DNA of 64,000 bases from an uncultured Prevotella sp. (GCA_934272845.1 CAKQSF010000007.1:16486-80485), one strand, 5' to 3'. Positions 18,144 to 27,044 are shown, counted from the first letter of the stretch. Numbers and translations are program-made. Notes: generated by a model not told the origin, from the sequence alone.

Positions 18144-18190
18144 GCCGCCGTTATCGGTTACTCCTTACGAGGGTAACGGATAACGGCGGC
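18144..18190. terminator. Strong hairpin terminator
   Basis: GCCGCCGTTATCGGTTAC pairs with GGTAACGGATAACGGCGGC over about 18 bases around a 10-nt loop. It ends the 17461 gene and could also protect against transcription from the minus strand. Confidence 0.75.
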
Positions 18191-18200
18191 ATCTGTTTCT

Positions 18201-18314
18201 AATGCATAATGCATAATTCATAATTTTACTTGCTAACACGGCTTTTGTCATGTCCTTCCTTTTACCATTTCTAATTATGAATTATGCATTATGAATTATG
18301 AATTATGAATTATC
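18201..18314. repeat. AATTATG-type inverted repeat
   Basis: Left arm ATGCATAATGCATAATTCAT, right arm built of ATGAATTATGCATTATGAAT copies, about 50 bp apart. The right arm runs into the stop codon of the CYTH gene (18310-18312). The same motif lies at 27042-27078. Confidence 0.6.
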
Positions 18315-18801
18315 TATATTCCTCTGGCACTTCCTCTTTCCATTCACTATATGGACACTTTAGGAGGCCTTTGTTGTAGAAATGTCTGTTTCCAGACACT
18401 TCGGGTCCTAGGAATGGAGGTTGCTCAAACGGTTCATCAACACTCTGCAGTTCCACCTCGCAGAAGAGCAATCCCTCGTTGGCTCCGTGAAACTCATCCA
18501 CCTCAAACACATGCCCCTTATATGGAACAATATGTCTTACCTTCGTGACATAGCCCCCCTTACAAAGCGTAAGCATCTCACGAGCATCGATGACAGGAAT
18601 CTCCCGTTCAAATTCATAGCGTGAGATGCCACCATCTTTAGATGGTCCCTTGATGGTAAGATAAGCCTTATCGTCACGCAGACGAATGCGAACAGTGGCT
18701 CCTTTCACATCCATATAGCCCTGTGTAATCTCTGATGACGATGTAACGAGGGCACGAAAGGAGTCATCGCGTTTAACAAGAAATTTACGTTCTATCTCCA
18801 T
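18310..18801 (-). CDS. CYTH domain protein (triphosphatase-like)
   Basis: A 163-residue CYTH protein. The N-terminal EIERKFLVK is the family signature; RIRLRDDKAYLTIKGPSKDG, SRYEFEREIP and VFEVDEFHG supply the charged residues that line the tunnel and bind triphosphate through divalent metal. Small bacterial members of this type hydrolyse inorganic triphosphate; that substrate is inferred. It lies downstream of the 50-residue membrane protein and prfB on the minus strand. Confidence 0.85.
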   Translation of the reverse strand: MEIERKFLVKRDDSFRALVTSSSEITQGYMDVKGATVRIRLRDDKAYLTIKGPSKDGGISRYEFEREIPVIDAREMLTLCKGGYVTKVRHIVPYKGHVFEVDEFHGANEGLLFCEVELQSVDEPFEQPPFLGPEVSGNRHFYNKGLLKCPYSEWKEEVPEEYR

Positions 18802-18844
18802 TGTCTTTCAGATTATTCACGTCCTGCAAGCAAGAAAGGTGACA

Positions 18845-18997
18845 TTAACTGTACAGTACGGCAGAGTAAATAGCAAAAATCACTCCGAGAGCCACGAGAA
18901 TAGCGAATATCCAGTTGATAACGCTACGTCCTTCCTGTTCCTGTTTCTCAGCGTATGCTGCACGCTTTGCGTTTTTCTTTAGTTTGTTCTTATTCAT
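18845..18997 (-). CDS. 50-residue single-pass membrane protein
   Basis: A short gene not covered by length filters. It encodes MNKNKLKKNAKRAAYAEKQE, a few polar residues, and then one membrane helix (SVINWIFAILVALGVIFAIY) ending SAVLYS. The basic N-terminus and single helix suggest an inner-membrane protein with the N-terminus in the cytoplasm. It lies between prfB and the CYTH gene on the same strand, separated from prfB by the 50-bp family B remnant. Function unknown; coding is supported by an uninterrupted frame with a plausible membrane protein layout. Confidence 0.65.
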   Translation of the reverse strand: MNKNKLKKNAKRAAYAEKQEQEGRSVINWIFAILVALGVIFAIYSAVLYS

Positions 18998-19013
18998 AGT
19001 TGTTTGGGTATTT

Positions 19014-19063
19014 AGTGACGTTAAAAAAAATAATTTGGTACAATTTCTTTTTTCTCCGTCACT
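19014..19063. repeat. 50-bp family B remnant (both termini, no core)
   Basis: Left end AGTGACGTTAAAAAAAATAA TTTGGTACAATTT and right end CTCCGTCACT are the two termini of family B joined directly. Its last base is the last base (on this strand) of the prfB stop codon, so the element abuts the gene exactly. Confidence 0.7.
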
Positions 19064-20175
19064 TATTTATTATTTATCTCCATTAGGTATGCCTTGATAA
19101 AGCCATCGAGTTTTCCGTCCATCACAGCATCCACGTCTGATGTCTGGTAGTTAGTGCGGTGATCCTTTACTCGTTTATCATCGAATACGTATGAGCGTAT
19201 CTGGCTGCCCCATTCTATCTTCATTTTGCCTGCTTCTATGGCTGCTTGCGCTTCCATTCGCTTCTTCATGGCGCGGTCATAGAGTTGTGATTTCAACAGT
19301 CGCATAGCGTTTTCACGATTCTGCTGCTGCTTACGGCTCTCAGTATTGGCAATGAGTATCTCCTCCTCCTCACCAGTGTCAGGGTCTTGATACATGTATC
19401 GCAGACGCACTCCGGTCTCCACCTTGTTTACGTTCTGACCGCCTGCACCGCCAGAACGGAACGTATCCCACGAGATGCGTGCAGGGTCTACCTCTACCTC
19501 TATAGAGTCGTCAATAAGTGGTGTCACGAATACAGAGGCAAAACTCGTCATTCTTTTACCCTGAGCGTTGTATGGACTCACACGAACCAGACGGTGAACG
19601 CCATTCTCTGACTTCAGATAACCATAGGCATATTCTCCACCTTCTATCTCCATCGTGACAGATTTTATGCCAGCCTCATCACCTTCCAAGAGGTCAACGA
19701 TGGTCACTTTATAGCCACCCTTCTCCGCCCAGCGCATGTACATACGCATAAGCATCTGCGCCCAGTCCTGCGCTTCTGTACCGCCAGCGCCCGAGTTAAT
19801 CTTCAATACAGCGTCCATTGGGTCTTCCTCCTGACGCAACATATTCTTCAGTTCAAGCGATTCTATCGCCTTCAGTGCTCTGTCATAGGCAGCGTCAACC
19901 TCCTCTTCGGTCACCATCTCGTCACGATAGAACTCCACGCTCAACTGCAGTTCGTCGGCAGCGGTGCGCACCTCGTCGTAACCATCAATCCATTTCTTTA
20001 GGTCGCCAACCACCTTCATCTGTTTTCGTGCCCTTTCAGGGTCATCCCAAAAGTCTGGTGCCTGTGTGCGGAGATCCTCCTCCTCATATGCTATGCGCTT
20101 TTTGTCTATGTCAAGGTATCGAGCCAGCGCATCAGCACGATCCATAATGTCCTTCTGTTGATCTTGTGTTATCAT
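19063..20175 (-). CDS. prfB: Peptide chain release factor 2
   Basis: A 370-residue RF2. The catalytic GGQ is in SGGAGGQNVNKVETGVR; ANTESRKQQQNRENAMRLL follows. In the position where most RF2 genes have a programmed +1 shift (CTT TGA C) this gene reads CTT GAC in frame (ARYLDIDKKR, residues about 18-27), so the entire protein is in one frame and the autoregulatory frameshift is absent. It starts 19 bp after the end of the acyl-CoA ligase gene and is probably in one transcript with it. Confidence 0.95.
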   Translation of the reverse strand: MITQDQQKDIMDRADALARYLDIDKKRIAYEEEDLRTQAPDFWDDPERARKQMKVVGDLKKWIDGYDEVRTAADELQLSVEFYRDEMVTEEEVDAAYDRALKAIESLELKNMLRQEEDPMDAVLKINSGAGGTEAQDWAQMLMRMYMRWAEKGGYKVTIVDLLEGDEAGIKSVTMEIEGGEYAYGYLKSENGVHRLVRVSPYNAQGKRMTSFASVFVTPLIDDSIEVEVDPARISWDTFRSGGAGGQNVNKVETGVRLRYMYQDPDTGEEEEILIANTESRKQQQNRENAMRLLKSQLYDRAMKKRMEAQAAIEAGKMKIEWGSQIRSYVFDDKRVKDHRTNYQTSDVDAVMDGKLDGFIKAYLMEINNK

Positions 20176-20193
20176 CTATAAACGGTATAATCG

Positions 20194-22002
20194 TTATTCT
20201 TCGTACATCTTTTCTATCGCCTCCGCATAATTCTTTATTATCACGGGGCGTCGTGTCTTCAGTGTGTTTGTCAGTTCTCCGTTCTCCATTGTGAACGGTC
20301 TGGTGAGCAGTGTGAACCTCTTTATCTGTTCAAAGCCTGCCAGTCCCTGTTGCAGAGTGCCTATTCTCTCTGTCAGCATCTTTATTATCTTCACATTGGT
20401 ACACAGGTCTTCACGGTTCTCAAAGGCTATATTGTGTTCGCGAGCATACTCTTCCAACAGTTCATATGCTGGCACTATCAATGCCGAAACGAACTTACGC
20501 TCATCGGCAATGACCGCTATCTGCTCTATATATTTATCTACGAGCAGTTTAGATTCAACTGACTGTGGCGCGATATATTTGCCGTTTGATGTCTTATATA
20601 GGTCCTTAATGCGCTCCGTCAAGAACAGTTCACCATCCTTTATATAGCCAGCATCACCCGTACGGAAATATCCATCTTCTGTAAACGTCTCCTTGTTGAG
20701 GTGGTCACGCCTGTAATATCCACAGGTAATGGTAGGTCCTTTCAGCAGAATCTCATTATTTTCGCCTATCTTAATATCTATGCCGTTAATAGGTTTACCA
20801 ACGGACCCCACGGTGAAAGGCTCATTCTTGCGGTCGCATGACACCGTAGCAAGACTTTCTGTCAGTCCATAGCCCACTATCATCTTTATGCCAATACTGT
20901 TAACGAAGGTCTCAACCTCTGGCGATACCACTGCTCCAGCAGTAGGGAAGATATTCGGATGTTCCAATCCTAATTGCTTACGTACGAGCGACAGCATAGT
21001 TTTGTCGATGACTTTGTATTTCAGAGCCAATGCTAAAGAAGGTTTCTTGCCTTGTGACTTACACTCAACGTTCACCAATCTACCCGTTTCAAGAGCCTCA
21101 CGGAAGAGTTTCTGCTTTATTGGTGACGCCTTGTCAATCTTTGCTTTCACCATGGCGAATACCTTTTCCCAAAACCTTGGCACAGCCGACATACACGTAG
21201 GCTTGCGGTCCTTCATAGCCTTCTGTATGTTGTGTGGGTTGGTATTGATTATGAGCGTGGCACCCTCTGTCAGTGCTAACGTGTCCCATCCACGTTCAAA
21301 GATATGCGTTATTGGCAGGAACGTTATGACACGGTCTTTTTCTCCCAGGTTAACGCACTCATCGTTAGCCTTCAGCGCAGCGGCAAATTGTCCTGCCGTG
21401 AGCATTACTCCCTTTGGTTCTCCCGTTGTTCCTGACGTGTAGAGAATGTTAACCAGGTCACTGTTGTTCAGTTCCAAACGTCTCTGTCTGAGTTCTTCAT
21501 TCACCTCGGTGTTGTCACCAAGTTTCATAAAGTCGTCAAAGAACATCGTAGTACTGTCGTGCACTGCGAGTGTCACGGAACGATCATATACTATTATGCG
21601 TTCCAGTGTGCTGCAAAGAGCCTGCACACGGCGTGCTTTGTCATACTGTTCCTGTTCGCCTACGAACACTATTCGCATCTGAGCATCATTTATAACATAC
21701 TGTAATTGTTGCTCAGAACTCGTAGCATAGAAAGGTATTGTCACCGCTCTGATACCATATGCCCCAAAGTCCGTGTAGATGTAAGGCAATGCATTCTGGG
21801 AGAATACGCCTATATTCTCCTGCACCTGAACCCCAAGAGTGAGAAGAGCCTTAGAAAGACGCTTCACATTTTGTGCAAAGTCAATCCACGATGCCTTCTT
21901 CCATACTTCGCTACCGAAGTCCTGATACTCAAATACGGTTCTGTTGCCGTACTTCTTTGCCTGCTCAAGTGGTAGCAGACCCAAATGACAAACCGTTTGC
22001 AT
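20194..22002 (-). CDS. Long-chain acyl-CoA ligase (AMP-binding)
   Basis: A 602-residue adenylate-forming enzyme activating fatty acids to acyl-CoA. The AMP-binding signature is NILYTSGTTGEPKGVMLT; other motifs are ITHIFERGWDTL, TAGAVVSPEVETFVNSIG, VGYGLTESLATVSCDR, FRTGDAGYIKDGELFLTERI and KDLYKTSNGKYIAPQSVE with the C-terminal catalytic Lys near the end. The layout matches FadD15/AMP-dependent synthetases common in Bacteroidetes. It has a promoter at 22066-22097. Confidence 0.9.
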   Translation of the reverse strand: MQTVCHLGLLPLEQAKKYGNRTVFEYQDFGSEVWKKASWIDFAQNVKRLSKALLTLGVQVQENIGVFSQNALPYIYTDFGAYGIRAVTIPFYATSSEQQLQYVINDAQMRIVFVGEQEQYDKARRVQALCSTLERIIVYDRSVTLAVHDSTTMFFDDFMKLGDNTEVNEELRQRRLELNNSDLVNILYTSGTTGEPKGVMLTAGQFAAALKANDECVNLGEKDRVITFLPITHIFERGWDTLALTEGATLIINTNPHNIQKAMKDRKPTCMSAVPRFWEKVFAMVKAKIDKASPIKQKLFREALETGRLVNVECKSQGKKPSLALALKYKVIDKTMLSLVRKQLGLEHPNIFPTAGAVVSPEVETFVNSIGIKMIVGYGLTESLATVSCDRKNEPFTVGSVGKPINGIDIKIGENNEILLKGPTITCGYYRRDHLNKETFTEDGYFRTGDAGYIKDGELFLTERIKDLYKTSNGKYIAPQSVESKLLVDKYIEQIAVIADERKFVSALIVPAYELLEEYAREHNIAFENREDLCTNVKIIKMLTERIGTLQQGLAGFEQIKRFTLLTRPFTMENGELTNTLKTRRPVIIKNYAEAIEKMYEE

Positions 22003-22065
22003 AAGATATACTTTAGGTTATAAACATTCTCTTAGAGCCACCTTAGGCTCTATGTATTCGTGATG

Positions 22066-22097
22066 CAAAAATATGTAAAAAATCTCGAACTGCCAAA
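22066..22097 (-). promoter_or_regulatory. Promoter of the acyl-CoA ligase - prfB unit
   Basis: Minus-strand TTTG (22094-22097), 20-bp spacer, TATTTTTG (22066-22073), 64 bp before the start codon. Confidence 0.6.
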
Positions 22098-22115
22098 TTT
22101 TTATGCTACTTTGTG

Positions 22116-22146
22116 TTGTCGATTAGGGGAAAAGTTGTTACCTTTG
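22116..22146 (+). promoter_or_regulatory. Promoter of the REC-PP2C signalling operon
   Basis: TTG (22116-22118), 20-bp spacer, TACCTTTG (22139-22146). It is divergent from and close to the acyl-CoA ligase promoter. Confidence 0.65.
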
Positions 22147-22197
22147 TTGATGAATACTCTTTTTTCTATGGAATATCTAACGACAAAGCATTGACCT

Positions 22198-23361
22198 ATG
22201 GCAACGAAAATATTGAGTGTTGACGACGAGTTGGACCTTGAACTGCTACTTACGCAGTACTTCCGCAGGAAAATACGCAAGGGAGAATATGAGTTCTTCT
22301 TTGCCCACAACGGTGTGGAGGCACTCCAGATGATGCTTAAAAATCCTGATATTGACATTGTTCTCAGCGACATAAACATGCCTGAGATGGACGGGCTGAC
22401 CCTGCTTAAGAAACTTAATAGCCGTCATAATCCTGCCCTTAAGGTCATTATGGTGAGTGCATATGGCGAGATGAGTAACATACGCACGGCCATGAACAAT
22501 GGTGCTTTTGACTTTGCCACGAAACCTATTGACCTTGAAGACCTTGAACGAACCATAGAAAAGGCTATTGCTGAGATAGAGTTCGTAAAGACAACACAGC
22601 GTGAACACGGCCAGTTAGTTGACATTAAGACTGACCTTGCTTTGGCGGCAGAGGTGCAACAGGCAATTCTCCCTAATAAGTTTCCTCCCTTCGATGACCT
22701 CACTGACAGGTTAGACATCTTCGCTTCCATGAAGGCAGCCAAGGATGTTGGTGGTGATTTCTACGACATATACCGCATAGACGGGGAGCACATGGGCTTT
22801 ACCGTGGCTGATGTGTCGGGCAAGGGCGTTCCTGCGGCTATCTTTATGGCTGTCAGTCACACGCTGCTTAGGTTTGCGGGGCGTAAGAGTATTGACCCTT
22901 TGCCAGTGATAACCGAGTGTAACGAAGTGCTGGCAAGAGAGAGTTTTGACTCCATGTTCGTTACTTTATTTTATGGAGTGTACAATATTCGCACTGGTAA
23001 AGTGTGCTATGTAGATGCTGGTCATAATCCGCCCAAGGTGTTGAAACATGACGGTATGGTAGTGGTTCCACAGGTAGAAACCAACATTTCCCTCGGTGTT
23101 ATAGATAACTTCAAGTATAGTTCTGGTACTTTAGAACTGGAGGAAGGCGATGCTCTCGTAGCGTTTACCGATGGGGTGACAGAGGCTTGCTCTGTAACCA
23201 ATGAACTGTATGGTGAGGAAAGGCTTGAAGATTTGCTGTCTTCCTGTGGCGATGTTACAGCCAAAGAATTGGTCACTGCGGTGGAAACGGCAGTAAACAA
23301 ACATGCTGAAGGTACAGAGCAGAGTGATGACATAACGATATTGGTATTGAAAAGAAAATGA
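22198..23361 (+). CDS. Response regulator with PP2C (SpoIIE/RsbU-type) phosphatase output
   Basis: A 387-residue cytoplasmic protein. Residues 1-125 form a receiver domain with the acidic pair (SVDDE), phospho-acceptor Asp58 (LSDINMPEMDG) and the conserved Lys (FATKPID). A short linker helix leads to a PP2C-like Ser/Thr phosphatase (about 160-385) with intact metal-binding motifs: KDVGGDFYDIY, VADVSGKGVPAAI, DAGHNPP, AFTDGVTEA and QSDDITILV. Such proteins normally dephosphorylate an anti-sigma antagonist under control of a kinase. No STAS or RsbW protein is adjacent. The stop overlaps the next start (ATGA), so it is tightly coupled to the propeller sensor. Confidence 0.88.
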   Translation: MATKILSVDDELDLELLLTQYFRRKIRKGEYEFFFAHNGVEALQMMLKNPDIDIVLSDINMPEMDGLTLLKKLNSRHNPALKVIMVSAYGEMSNIRTAMNNGAFDFATKPIDLEDLERTIEKAIAEIEFVKTTQREHGQLVDIKTDLALAAEVQQAILPNKFPPFDDLTDRLDIFASMKAAKDVGGDFYDIYRIDGEHMGFTVADVSGKGVPAAIFMAVSHTLLRFAGRKSIDPLPVITECNEVLARESFDSMFVTLFYGVYNIRTGKVCYVDAGHNPPKVLKHDGMVVVPQVETNISLGVIDNFKYSSGTLELEEGDALVAFTDGVTEACSVTNELYGEERLEDLLSSCGDVTAKELVTAVETAVNKHAEGTEQSDDITILVLKRK

Positions 23362-26123
23362 AAATACCTCGGAACATAGTATATGTATGCTTTTTCTTGC
23401 TGCTTATAGCACTGCCATCGGTAACGCGGAGCAGCAATGGCGGCGTGCCGTTCATACGCAGTTACAGTGCAAAGGAGTACGATGCGCACAACCGTAACTT
23501 TGATATTGCGTGTGATACGTACGGTACTGTGTTCGTTGCGAACTTCACCGGACTGCTTTATTATGACGGTTGCACATGGCGCAGGATACCTACTCCTGGC
23601 GATAGCCGTGTAACTCGTATTGCAAGAGCCGCCAATGGGCGCATCTGGGTGGGTGGATATAACATCTTCGGTTATCTGGATGCTGATGCTAACGGCAAAC
23701 TCTTGCTGCGTTCTGTAAAAACGGCTAGTGGCAAAGAGTTCCGTGGTGAGGTTGACATTATTAAGGTATCTGGAAACAAAGTGTTCATTCATACCTCAAC
23801 GAGAGGCACCTACGGACTTGACGACCAATATCACTTGCACCGCATTGGAAGAACGGCGATAAAGAATATTATGGCTACGGCTGACTCTATCAATAATGTT
23901 GCACTGCCAGGAATGAACGTTTCGGTAAGGAAGACTGATGGACTCGACCTCAGATTCGCTAAGCGCACGGTGCATATCGGTAAGCAAGACGGCCTGTGCA
24001 GCAATACTGTCAACTTTATTACTTACGATAAACACCACACCTTGTGGGGTGCAACGGACCATGGTGTGTTTGCCATGGAGACTCCATCACCATACTCTTG
24101 CCTTACCGAGGCTCAGGGATTGCACGGTGAGGTGTATGCTATCGGAATGGTAGGAGGAGACGTTTATTTCGGAACGTTACAGGGAATATATCGTCTTTCT
24201 CAAGGCGTACTTTCACAGTTAAGCGGTATGGAGTCTACTTGCTGGCAGTTGTTGCCCACTGATGATGGCATGCTCCTTGCAGCAACAAGTGCAGGACTGT
24301 ACCTTATCACACGGCAGGGACCGCGTAAGGTGACTGATGGCAATACGCAGTCTATATGTGAAGGGCGTGGAAACGTGTACTACACGGGCGAGGTCGATGG
24401 TGTATACGAGGTAACATTCAGTGGCATGCACCGCCGTCTGGCAGAGATAACAAAGTGTGTAAACGTAAGAAACGCTGGTGACAGGTTGCGCATAGAGACG
24501 CTTTACGGTGAACGTTGGGAGATAATCCTAGGTCATGACATCATCTGTCGCCGTCTGAAGCGCGCCGTGGGAACAGCCGACCCTAAGATTAATTTCGTTG
24601 ACAAGGAAGGTCGCCATTGGCTTACCGATGCTGACGGAAGACATCTGAAGGTAAGAACTGTGGGCAAGGCTGACCAGCAGTTTACCTCTTGGGCAAACGC
24701 TATTAGTGACCGTTCGCTAAACGCTATCTATGTAAACGGTGGGCGCTCACTATGGGTTGGTGGTGAATTTGGTGCCATAAACTTCAACATATCAGCAGTT
24801 GGCGATGGCACAGCCCAAATGCGTAAGGCTGGTGTTTACATCCGTCAGGTGGTGGCAGACAACGACTCTATACTGTGGGGTGGTTACCGTCAGCGTGACT
24901 GTAAGCCGCTCAAGACTATTAAGGGTATAGACCTGCCTTCATCATGCAACAGCATTACGGTCTATTTCTCTGCCGAGGCTATGTCCATTCTTCATCCTAC
25001 CAAATATCGTTATCGTCTTAATAACGGTAGGTGGAGCGCATGGTCTGAAGAAAACTACGTTCGTTTTGGCAATATGCAATATGGTCATGCGCATCTCGAC
25101 ATACAGGCGTTAGACCTCTTCGGAAATATCAGTGATACGGCAAGCGTGGACTGGTATCTCAACTTCCCTTTCTACATTAGGTGGTGGGCCATACTGTTTT
25201 ACGTGTTGGTAGTGACGCTGATGGTGCGTGCTGGCGTGATACTACGCATGAAGAAACTGCGCCGTGCCAAGCGCATGCTGGAGGAAACAGTAAATGAACG
25301 TACTGCAGAACTCTCCACTGCCCTTAATGATTTGCAGCGTATGCAGGCTGATTTGATGCGCATGGAACGTACCGCAACGGCGGGAAAACTGACACAGGGA
25401 CTTATAGACAGAATACTTAACCCTATTAATTATATCAATAATTTCTCTAAACTGACCTCTGGGCTCGCACGTGACTTAAAGGAAGATATTGATAACGAGA
25501 AAGAGAATATGTCGCAAGACAACTACGATGACTGCCAGGATATTATCGGCATGATGCAGACTAACCTTGCGAAAATAGAAGAACACGGTGTGAACACCAC
25601 GCGTACACTGCGTGCCATGGAGGCCATGCTGAAGAACCAGATAGGGAATATCAGTAATACCGACATCGGCAAGGTTTGCAAGCAGTCGGTGGAGGTAACG
25701 CGAGAATATTACAAGAAGAACATAGAGGAGTGCCATATCAACATACGTTGCGAAGTGCCGAAGACGCCTTTAAAACATGATGTGGATGCTGTTGCTATCA
25801 ACAGAGCCCTCACAGCGTTGCTTGCCAATGCTGTTTACGCCGTGGTAAAGAAGTGGCAGCGTGAGAAATATTACGCTGAGATAACGCTGAGACTATCTGC
25901 TGTTGGCGGAAGTCACTTTGAAATCGTTGTGCACGACAACGGCATAGGCATAGAAGATACCATCATTGACAAAGTCTTCGACCCCTTCTTTACTACCAAA
26001 CCCACTAGTGAGGCTGCGGGCGTAGGACTGTATCTTGCTCGAGAGATTGTGCAAGATCACAACGGAACCATAACCCTCCGTACAGAGAAGGATGTCTTTA
26101 CCGATTTCGTGATATCAATTTAG
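23358..26123 (+). CDS. Propeller/Y_Y_Y sensor with kinase-like core lacking the phospho-acceptor His
   Basis: A 921-residue membrane sensor. Signal peptide or anchor at 1-28; residues about 40-500 carry propeller-type repeats (RIWVGGYNIFGYLD, TLWGATDHGVFAME, SLWVGGEFGAIN); a Y_Y_Y domain at about 520-600 (YRYRLNNGRWSAWSEENYV); one membrane helix at about 605-630; a coiled-coil; then a kinase-like core. The dimerisation segment reads AGKLTQGLIDRILNPINYINNFSK. The expected His, present as AHEIQNPLN in the next gene, is Asp684 here. ATP-binding boxes remain (NRALTALLANAVYAV near 815; HDNGIGIEDTIIDKVFDPFF near 859; GVGLYLAREIV). No receiver or AraC output domain follows, unlike common hybrid sensors. 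It may act as an ATP-binding regulator or partner of the next kinase. Confidence 0.85.
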   Translation: MKIPRNIVYVCFFLLLIALPSVTRSSNGGVPFIRSYSAKEYDAHNRNFDIACDTYGTVFVANFTGLLYYDGCTWRRIPTPGDSRVTRIARAANGRIWVGGYNIFGYLDADANGKLLLRSVKTASGKEFRGEVDIIKVSGNKVFIHTSTRGTYGLDDQYHLHRIGRTAIKNIMATADSINNVALPGMNVSVRKTDGLDLRFAKRTVHIGKQDGLCSNTVNFITYDKHHTLWGATDHGVFAMETPSPYSCLTEAQGLHGEVYAIGMVGGDVYFGTLQGIYRLSQGVLSQLSGMESTCWQLLPTDDGMLLAATSAGLYLITRQGPRKVTDGNTQSICEGRGNVYYTGEVDGVYEVTFSGMHRRLAEITKCVNVRNAGDRLRIETLYGERWEIILGHDIICRRLKRAVGTADPKINFVDKEGRHWLTDADGRHLKVRTVGKADQQFTSWANAISDRSLNAIYVNGGRSLWVGGEFGAINFNISAVGDGTAQMRKAGVYIRQVVADNDSILWGGYRQRDCKPLKTIKGIDLPSSCNSITVYFSAEAMSILHPTKYRYRLNNGRWSAWSEENYVRFGNMQYGHAHLDIQALDLFGNISDTASVDWYLNFPFYIRWWAILFYVLVVTLMVRAGVILRMKKLRRAKRMLEETVNERTAELSTALNDLQRMQADLMRMERTATAGKLTQGLIDRILNPINYINNFSKLTSGLARDLKEDIDNEKENMSQDNYDDCQDIIGMMQTNLAKIEEHGVNTTRTLRAMEAMLKNQIGNISNTDIGKVCKQSVEVTREYYKKNIEECHINIRCEVPKTPLKHDVDAVAINRALTALLANAVYAVVKKWQREKYYAEITLRLSAVGGSHFEIVVHDNGIGIEDTIIDKVFDPFFTTKPTSEAAGVGLYLAREIVQDHNGTITLRTEKDVFTDFVISI

Positions 26124-26168
26124 GATAGTTCTATACCTCCCTTTAGGAATTTCTTATATTCCACACAC

Positions 26169-27044
26169 ATGTTAATGAAAAGTAACACCACACATAATTC
26201 AACCACTATGGACAATCTACAGACTATGAAGGAGCAACTCATACAGTTGCAGAAAATGGCTTCGCTCGGCATGATTAGTGCGGGCATAGCGCATGAGATA
26301 CAGAATCCTCTGAACTTTGTCATAAATTTTTCAAAACTCTCAGAGAAACTCGTTGCGGACCTTAACGATATCATTGCTGATATAAAGGATTCCATAGATG
26401 ATGAGGATGCTGAGGATATTGAAGACATAACGAAGAGCCTTACGCTCAACATGCAGAAGATACAGGAACATGGTGAGCGCGCTGTGAGCATCATCCAGGG
26501 CATACTGCTCATCTCTCGCGGAAAGGAGAACGAGCGTTTGGCAACCGATATGGCACACTTCCTGCACGAATACGTGTGGTTGTCTTACCATGCCAAGCGT
26601 GCGGACGATAAGTCGTTCAATGTCTCCATTGTAGAAAACTACCAGCCCGATATGCCTCCGTGCATGGTGATTCCGCAGGATTTATCGCGCGCCGTAATTA
26701 ATGTTATGAACAATGCTTGTTATGCCGTGAAGCAAAAGGCGGACGATATGGCTGCGAAAGGTGTGGATAACTATTCTCCAACGATAGAAATAGGGGCAAG
26801 GATAGATAATGGTAACCTTGTTATCTCTTTCTCTGACAATGGTACAGGCATCCCCGACAACGTGCGCGAGCGTCTGTTCCACCAAACGATTACTACAAAA
26901 CCCGTGGGTAAAGGCACTGGGCTTGGAATGCAAATAACGCACGATATTATTACGAAAAATCATAAAGGTACCGTGGAAGTAGCCTCAGAAGAAGGTATTG
27001 GCACTACGATAACATTCATGATACCAGTCTTAACTAATCAATAA
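26169..27044 (+). CDS. Soluble histidine kinase
   Basis: A 291-residue cytoplasmic kinase without a sensor domain: short N-terminal coiled coil (MKEQLIQLQKMASLGMISAG), phospho-acceptor His42 in AHEIQNPLNFVINFSKL, an acidic insert (about 65-90, DSIDDEDAEDIEDI), and the ATPase (VINVMNNACYAVKQKA, FSDNGTGIPDNVRERLF, TTKPVGKGTGLGMQITHDII, EEGIGTTITFMIP). Its dimerisation segment closely resembles that of the upstream sensor apart from the intact His, suggesting duplication. An ATG at 26208 is an equally plausible start. It lies 45 bp after the sensor, so the three genes form one signalling unit. Confidence 0.88.
   Translation: MLMKSNTTHNSTTMDNLQTMKEQLIQLQKMASLGMISAGIAHEIQNPLNFVINFSKLSEKLVADLNDIIADIKDSIDDEDAEDIEDITKSLTLNMQKIQEHGERAVSIIQGILLISRGKENERLATDMAHFLHEYVWLSYHAKRADDKSFNVSIVENYQPDMPPCMVIPQDLSRAVINVMNNACYAVKQKADDMAAKGVDNYSPTIEIGARIDNGNLVISFSDNGTGIPDNVRERLFHQTITTKPVGKGTGLGMQITHDIITKNHKGTVEVASEEGIGTTITFMIPVLTNQ

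Noticed and set aside
23022-23792. 256-codon antisense frame over the PP2C/sensor junction
   Set aside because: Both genes on the plus strand have complete domain patterns; the antisense frame has none.
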